This document shows positions 58,793 to 64,000 of a stretch of DNA of 64,000 nt, one piece after another. The notes beneath the pieces were generated by a model. The model did not search any database. It was not told the origin of the DNA and saw only the letters and a list, made by a program, of their open reading frames with translations. Positions within the stretch are counted from its first letter, which is position 1. The number at the start of each line of letters is the position of its first letter. The position numbers and the translations under genes are program-made. The stretch comes from Limanda limanda. Its lineage: Eukaryota > Chordata > Actinopteri > Pleuronectiformes > Pleuronectidae. The stretch is taken from contig NC_083655.1 in NCBI RefSeq assembly GCF_963576545.1, positions 21,994,204 to 22,058,203 of the forward strand, given 5' to 3'.

Positions 58793-58801
58793 ACTTCCGG
58801 T
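58793..58801 (-). promoter_or_regulatory. ETS/GABPA-type site in rsu1 promoter region
   Basis: ACTTCCGGT, a consensus ETS-family site, lies about 150 nt upstream of the rsu1 ATG in a stretch with several CpGs (58740-58949). ETS sites are common in TATA-less housekeeping promoters. Motif match only. Confidence 0.4.
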
Positions 58802-58949
58802 AGGGTGTGAGCGTTTTACGAATGGTCTATGTGGAGTTTGTGAGCTAATATTTGTCTTTTTCTGTACTCTTTCCACACGGTAAGACTAAGCAGTACGTTA
58901 TTCTGTGCGAAGAACGGATTTTCCAACCTGACGCGTGTTTCCGGGAAAA

Positions 58950-59058
58950 ATGTCCAAGTCCTTGAAGAAGATAGTGGAGGAGAGTCGGGACAAGAACCTC
59001 CCAGAGGTAGAGATGTGCGACAGAGGTATTTCGAGCATGCTGGACATCCCAGGACTGT
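58950..59058 (+). CDS. rsu1: rsu1 coding exon 1
   Basis: ATG at 58950 follows GGGAAAA. It encodes MSKSLKKIVEESRDKNLPEV through SSMLDIPGL. Donor GTAAGT, phase 1. Confidence 0.95.
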
Positions 59059-61736
59059 GTAAGTGAATGTCTTCTAAATATAAATGTCTTCCTGGCCTTT
59101 CATTACTGGTTGAGTCTATTATAATGCTTTTATATTCCTAATTAAAATACTCCATGCTATCAAGATACACGAGTAAACAAACGGAAGTGTTCCATCAGTG
59201 GTGCAGGTCAGTGCTGTATTGACTTTATGTCCCACTTTGTTTCAGTTACTTTGTCCAACATCACTCAGCTGGTCCTCAGCCACAACAAGCTGACAGGTAA
59301 GCTCCTCCCTCCAGTTTGAGACTTTAAGGTTCATATAGTTCGATTGGTTTACTACAGTCACAGTCTGAGAAAGTCACATTTGTTTATGTTGTAGTTAGGG
59401 CAGCTCATGTCTTTATGCCATAGTTTTTGTATTTCATATGAAAGAGTTCATTGCAATAAAGTGATGCAATATTTTCAAACAGCAGAGATAACTCCTGATC
59501 CATCAACTCACTTCATACTAACATTTTGTGTTACTTGTTTGATGAAACCTTCAGAGAAGAATACAACTAGTTGTGTATTAACATTATTTGCATGGCATGC
59601 AAATATAGAATGGGAAGTATAATTATAAAAAAAATCTATACAGTTAGAAACATTAATACATTAATTTTTCACTATAAGCTCTGCTTTCCTGGTAAATAAG
59701 TAAAAGAACAGAGGAACGATTAGATACAGCTACAATTGACTACACAAAAAAGATTATCTATAGTAACAGAATCAGGAGGTGTATTAATAAACCTGTTTTC
59801 ATCTCTTCCCTCTGAAAAAAATCTGAAGGATTGTTGTGGTGTACTTAGGATTTCAAAAAAAGATAGATGCACCCTTTCATCAGTGCTTGCTGATTCAGTG
59901 ACTTACTTTCAGATGTGTTTTTAATGTGCTGCTGAAGCTGAACAGATTGCACACATCTAACTGTTTCTTCATAGTCCTGATCTGACAATGAGGTACCATA
60001 ATTGCCTTAGGGATCTGAACGCACTATAGGACTGCTTATGTACTGCTTTACTACTTCCACTGTGGTCATCACAGGTGATCTGACCCTAAATGGAAAGCTC
60101 TTTGACAATGTAATTGATATCCAATCACTGACCTGAGGAGCTGGCTCTCCTGTGCTGTGCCATTCGTTTATGAAGGTTTTTTTTTTAGTTTCCCCAATGT
60201 ATAGGGGTTTTCAACCAACTCAAGCCTACCAACACACTGAGGCCAAAACTGGTCCACCCCAAAGACAAAACACTGAGACATAAGCAGTGCAACGCAGTTT
60301 ATGAGGATTGCACAGACCTGTACATTAAAATGATTTAATGATATGTCAGTTAAGTGTTTAAAAATTTGTTTGGGTGACCATGGCACTCGCTAATTTCAAA
60401 TGACTTGAAGTGAAGCAAAACTTCCTAATTGATTGATCTTTATTTATTTGAAAGTTTGTTTGTTTGCCTAAATTTCCCTCTTGATCAATACAGTAGGTAT
60501 CCATTTATCTATCTATTCGTTTTTGGCAGTACTTACCTGAGTCGCACAAGGTGTATAAGTCTGAAAGTTCATACTGTATTTATTTTACACACACATGCGC
60601 GCAGGGACACACACACACGCGCGCATATGTTGCTCCAACTGCTATAGTATGAGTAAGTCCAGATATCAGTTCTCTAATACTCATCCTCCTGGGAGCATTC
60701 AGGTCAGTGCCGGGTCTATCCTTATCCTCCACCTGACAGTGTTTCTCTGTTGCCTGGAAATAGGGATGGGGAAAAAAATCGATTCTGTTACAAATCGCGA
60801 TTCTTGTGAATGACGATTTAAAATCGATATGCTGCCTCCCAAATCGATTTTTTTTTTAAATTTTTTAAAAACATATTTATTGGTTTATACCGGGGGGATA
60901 TATGGGGGGAGCAACATCACTCCAGAGCATGTTGATCAGCTCTTATTTTTGCACAAGAATCTAAACATACCCAAGCACTAGCATTGCATCGCCTACATGC
61001 AAACAACAATAGCCTACTTTTTGTTTATTTCAAAGTTTATATTTTAAGTAAACTTTTATTCATTCTATTTAATTTACCTTTTATTTATTGTTTAAAAGTA
61101 GCCTAAGTGGCATACATTTCTTAATCTGTCAGTTTGTGTGCAGTTGACAGGGGTTATACAATAATAAGGCACATCTTATTTATTTTCTCTATTGGCTGCC
61201 CGGCAGTCATTAAGTTAATGTTAATATTTGAAATAAAACTGGTAAAGCTCTAATTGAATTTGACTGTGTTGTATTTGAAGGTATGATTCAACATTTTTCC
61301 ATGGTCCAGTATTTAAAAAAAATATAACCAAAAGAAATCCCAGGAAATCGTAATATCGAATCGCAATACTTACAGAATCGCAATACCCACAGAAATCGCA
61401 ATACATATCGTATCGCCACCTAAGTATCGTGATAGTATCGTATTGGGAGGTCCCTGCCGATTCCCGTCCCTACCTGGAAATGCTCCTGTTATCAGCCCAT
61501 TGATCTTTGTCCCTCTCTGCTGCCACAAACGATAATTACATGTTTGTCAGGAATTGGGACTGTTTGTGTGTCTGACATGCTTGTTATTTCTCTCCTCTGT
61601 GACGGTGTTTTCCAGCGGTCCCTGCTAACATTTCTGAGCTGAAGAACCTTGAGGTTTTAAACATGTTCAACAACCAGATTGAAGAGCTGCCAACTCAGAT
61701 CAGCAGTCTTCAGAAGTTGAAACACCTCAACCTCGG
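58950..61736 (+). CDS. rsu1: Ras suppressor protein 1, first three coding exons (gene runs off the right edge)
   Basis: Three plus-strand exons join in frame and encode about 94 of the usual 277 residues. RSU1 is a leucine-rich-repeat protein that binds PINCH1 in the ILK-PINCH-parvin complex at integrin adhesions and dampens Ras signalling. Visible: MSKSLKKIVEESRDKNLPEV, then LRR segments LTLSNITQLVLSHNKLT-type, AVPANISELKNLEVLNMFNN and the next repeat up to LKHLNLG. Identity to vertebrate RSU1 is very high. Exon 3 ends in phase 2; no continuing exon (expected to start MNRL-like) is seen before 64000. A hAT element sits inside intron 2 and a LINE in intron 3. Confidence 0.96.
59246..59296 (+). 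CDS. rsu1: rsu1 coding exon 2
   Basis: TLSNITQLVLSHNKLT, the first LRR, with acceptor TTTCAG and donor GTAAGC. 51 nt, phase 1 on both sides. Confidence 0.95.
59297..60760. other. rsu1 intron 2, proximal part
   Basis: AT-rich, with a CA/CG-alternating purine-pyrimidine stretch at 60588-60626. Nothing coding seen. Confidence 0.4.
60761..61472. mobile_element. hAT MITE, 712 bp, 8-bp TSD CCTGGAAA
   Basis: Ends TAGGGA[TC]GGG in inverted orientation with subterminal ATCGATT/AATCG motifs, flanked by perfect CCTGGAAA (60753-60760 and 61473-61480). No coding sequence. In rsu1 intron 2. Confidence 0.88.
61616..61736 (+). CDS. rsu1: rsu1 coding exon 3
   Basis: AVPANISELKNLEVLNMFNN then QIEELPTQISSLQKLKHLNL, two LRR units almost identical to human. 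Acceptor TTCCAG, donor GTATGT, phase 2. Confidence 0.96.
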
Positions 61737-63342
61737 GTATGTTCCACTCTTTTGTTCACGCAACAAGCTCTACTCTCTCTGCAGTGTCTCTCCCCATGAA
61801 AACCCAAAATGAAAAGTTATTCATTTGTGTATATATCACAAGCTATAATCAGATCCAACTACAAAATGATGTGGAAGTGTACTTGTATTTAAAAATGTGT
61901 GGTTTTAGTGTACAAGCAGGATATTTTCAAGACAAAGGGGTTAGGAGGCCAGCCTTGGTGTGTATTGATCCACAAACAAACATCATCTTACTAGTGTAAG
62001 CCTCATACTGGTATTCACTATGTGCATTCACTTTCCATCATATGTGTCTTTTCCTTTTGGTTGTGTGCATTTGTCATTTGTCAGTGGACTTGTCTCACAT
62101 AATGTAACTGAAATAGAATTGACATTGAAATAGAACTTACAGCTCATTCTTGCTTGTTGTATTGTAGGTGTAGAGTAAAGTTGGGATCTGACTGTTGAAA
62201 AAGTTTCTTACTATTCTTTATTTTTTCTCACTTTCAATAGAAAAGACCAAAACCTACAATGTGTTTAGATAAAGGGAATACCTCAAACAATGTAGCTTGT
62301 CTGAATTGTCTTCTGACAGCTCTACACTGGCCACTGTGTGAATTGTGCAAGATTGTTGGGTTGTTCGTATTGGTTCTAAAAGTTTTCACTTGCAGTCCAC
62401 CGATAACAACACTCAAAAGGTGTGGCAGGAGATGTTAGAGATTAAGTTCAGTGATCTGTGAATCTTTGATTTGTACACGTCAAAATTGCCAGAAATAATT
62501 GTGTATGTAATGATGGCATTGGTCTTAAAAAAATCTTAATATTACAATAGTATCCATTTATCTATATATCTATCTATTAAATATCCGTCTTGAGTGATTT
62601 GTTGAAGAGCGGACATCTATAATGAAGAGGCTTTGAGACCTCATCCCAGAGATTATGCAGTGGTCTGTGTTTCAAATGTGTCCTGGGCCACATTAAAGGA
62701 CTGCCTACTTAACTCACATCCTATGCATAAGCAGAATAACGTACTAATTTGTACAACAGCAGTTGGTTATCAAATTGTGAAAGATTGCTATTCACATTTC
62801 ACGATGTCTGATATTTCAAGAAGCCCATAGAGACATGGTTTTGTTTGTCTGTAACATACCAAAGAAAAGACCCAGTCATTCTAGTTTTTATTTCTACTTC
62901 TATTCCTTTTAATTTCCAGCAGTCTAGGCGCAGTTAGTGCATTGCTGCCTCCCACCTGTAAATGCAACAACACATTTGGTCTTTGCTTATGGTAATAATG
63001 TATGTATTTATTTGTACATAGAGTGGGGATGCAAGTGGTCATGTGAGATCCATTTGAAGACACATTCTAATACCAGGTATGAACTGTCCACTTGTGCCTG
63101 TGATTTCTCCATTTTCATGTTAATGCAAATTATGAACAGGGCCACACAGCTTGAGAGAGAGATAAGTTTACTTTTACACCGCCATACTCCTAGCAATCAC
63201 AGTGTGAAGCTGAAGCCCAATAGATTTTAATTTCAGCCCTAAATAATTCTCCACTTGAGTCGACTGTAACTCCCAACTAAATATCCGTAAAGTAGACAGC
63301 AATATTATGATATTGTATTTTCACTGCACTAAGTTTTGTATT
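61737..63342. other. rsu1 intron 3 before LINE
   Basis: No exon 4 of rsu1 found and no transposon ends recognised. Confidence 0.4.
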
Positions 63343-64000
63343 TCAGAATCAGGTTTTATTGGCGAAGTACGTTTACACAAACAAGGAATTTGACATGGTG
63401 AAGTGGCTCTCAGTGTGCTTGCACAGAATACACATCACAAGACAAAACAATACAAACAGTACGATGGTCTAGGAAAAAGAAAGAAAAGAAGTGCAGGGAT
63501 AAATATTAAGCAGTATGATACAGTAGGGGTGAAGTAAATAAATATAATTATAATAAAATATAATTCCGAGAGTAATTTTACAGTGGTATTTATAAAGATC
63601 CAGGGTTATTGCACAGTGTTGGCTGTTCAGAAGTGAGACGGCGAGGGGAAAGAAACTGTTTTTGAGTCTGGAGGTTTTGGTGAACAGAGATCTGTAGTGC
63701 CTTCCAGAGGGGAGGAGATGGAACAGGTTGAGTCCAAGGTGTGAGGGGTCTGCAATGATCTTTCCTGCCCGTTTCCTGACTCTGGAAGTGTATAGTTCTT
63801 GGATGGTGGGCAGGTTGGCATCGATGATCTTTCCTGCAGACCTGACTGTCCGTTTGAGTCTATTTTTATCCAATTCAGTGGCCGATCCAAACCAGACAGT
63901 TATGGATGTGCAGAGAACAGACTCGATGACTGCAGTGTAAAACAGGATCAGCAGCTCCTGAGGCAGGTTGAGCTTCCTAAGCTGGCGCAGGAAGTACAAC
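63343..64000 (-). mobile_element. LINE, 3' end with RT C-terminal ORF; continues past right edge
   Basis: A 176-codon minus-strand ORF (63469-63999) runs off the edge. It contains YFLRQLRKLNLPQELLILFY, VWFGSATELDKNRLKR and LLPSGRHYRS, typical of the C-terminal region of jockey/L2-type non-LTR reverse transcriptases. The 3' UTR ends near 63343 with an AATAAAACCTGATTCTGAAA-type tail. It is a different family from the decayed LINE at 5861 and looks younger: the visible coding part is uninterrupted. In rsu1 intron 3. Confidence 0.75.

Overview
The window is vertebrate genomic DNA, almost certainly from a ray-finned (teleost) fish. Genes are split into many small GT-AG exons. They translate into close matches of vertebrate cubilin, TRDMT1 (DNMT2) and RSU1. 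The intervening DNA is filled with repeats typical of fish: Tc1/mariner, hAT elements with 8-bp target duplications, L2-like LINE tails, tRNA-derived SINEs and long GA and CATA microsatellites. The species cannot be named from the sequence.

Layout. (1) Positions 1-26271, minus strand: the first 19 coding exons of cubn, the endocytic receptor for intrinsic factor-B12 and many filtered proteins. They encode the signal peptide, the coiled-coil/trimerisation segment, eight EGF-like repeats, CUB1-3 and half of CUB4 (883 residues, joined in frame through every splice). The rest of the gene (CUB4b-CUB27) lies beyond the left edge. (2) 26272-33539: intergenic and repeat-rich. It holds a SINE split by a solo LTR, a decayed P2RX7-like C-terminal domain, an internally deleted Tc1 element and a nest of hAT elements. 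(3) 33540-56779, minus strand: the complete coding region of trdmt1 (11 exons, 381 aa), the tRNA(Asp) C38 cytosine-5 methyltransferase, with large introns carrying nested transposons. (4) 56780-58949: a divergent 2.2-kb interval with candidate promoters. (5) 58950 to the right edge, plus strand: the first three coding exons of rsu1, a leucine-rich-repeat protein of the PINCH/ILK adhesion complex. A LINE lies in its next intron at the right edge.

The three genes do not form a functional pathway. They are a conserved neighbourhood: in human the order is RSU1-CUBN-TRDMT1-VIM. Here rsu1 lies beyond trdmt1, head-to-head with it, so the block is rearranged relative to human.

No convincing new multi-gene system was found. 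The most unusual signals are in the mobile DNA: several hAT families with different termini share the same internal modules, including a MADF-like coding exon; one hAT contains a 50-bp fragment of the 3' end of 18S rRNA; a hAT transposase N-terminus carries a PIP-box-like motif; a stray P2RX7-type domain lies between cubn and trdmt1; and two very long microsatellites abut cubn splice sites.
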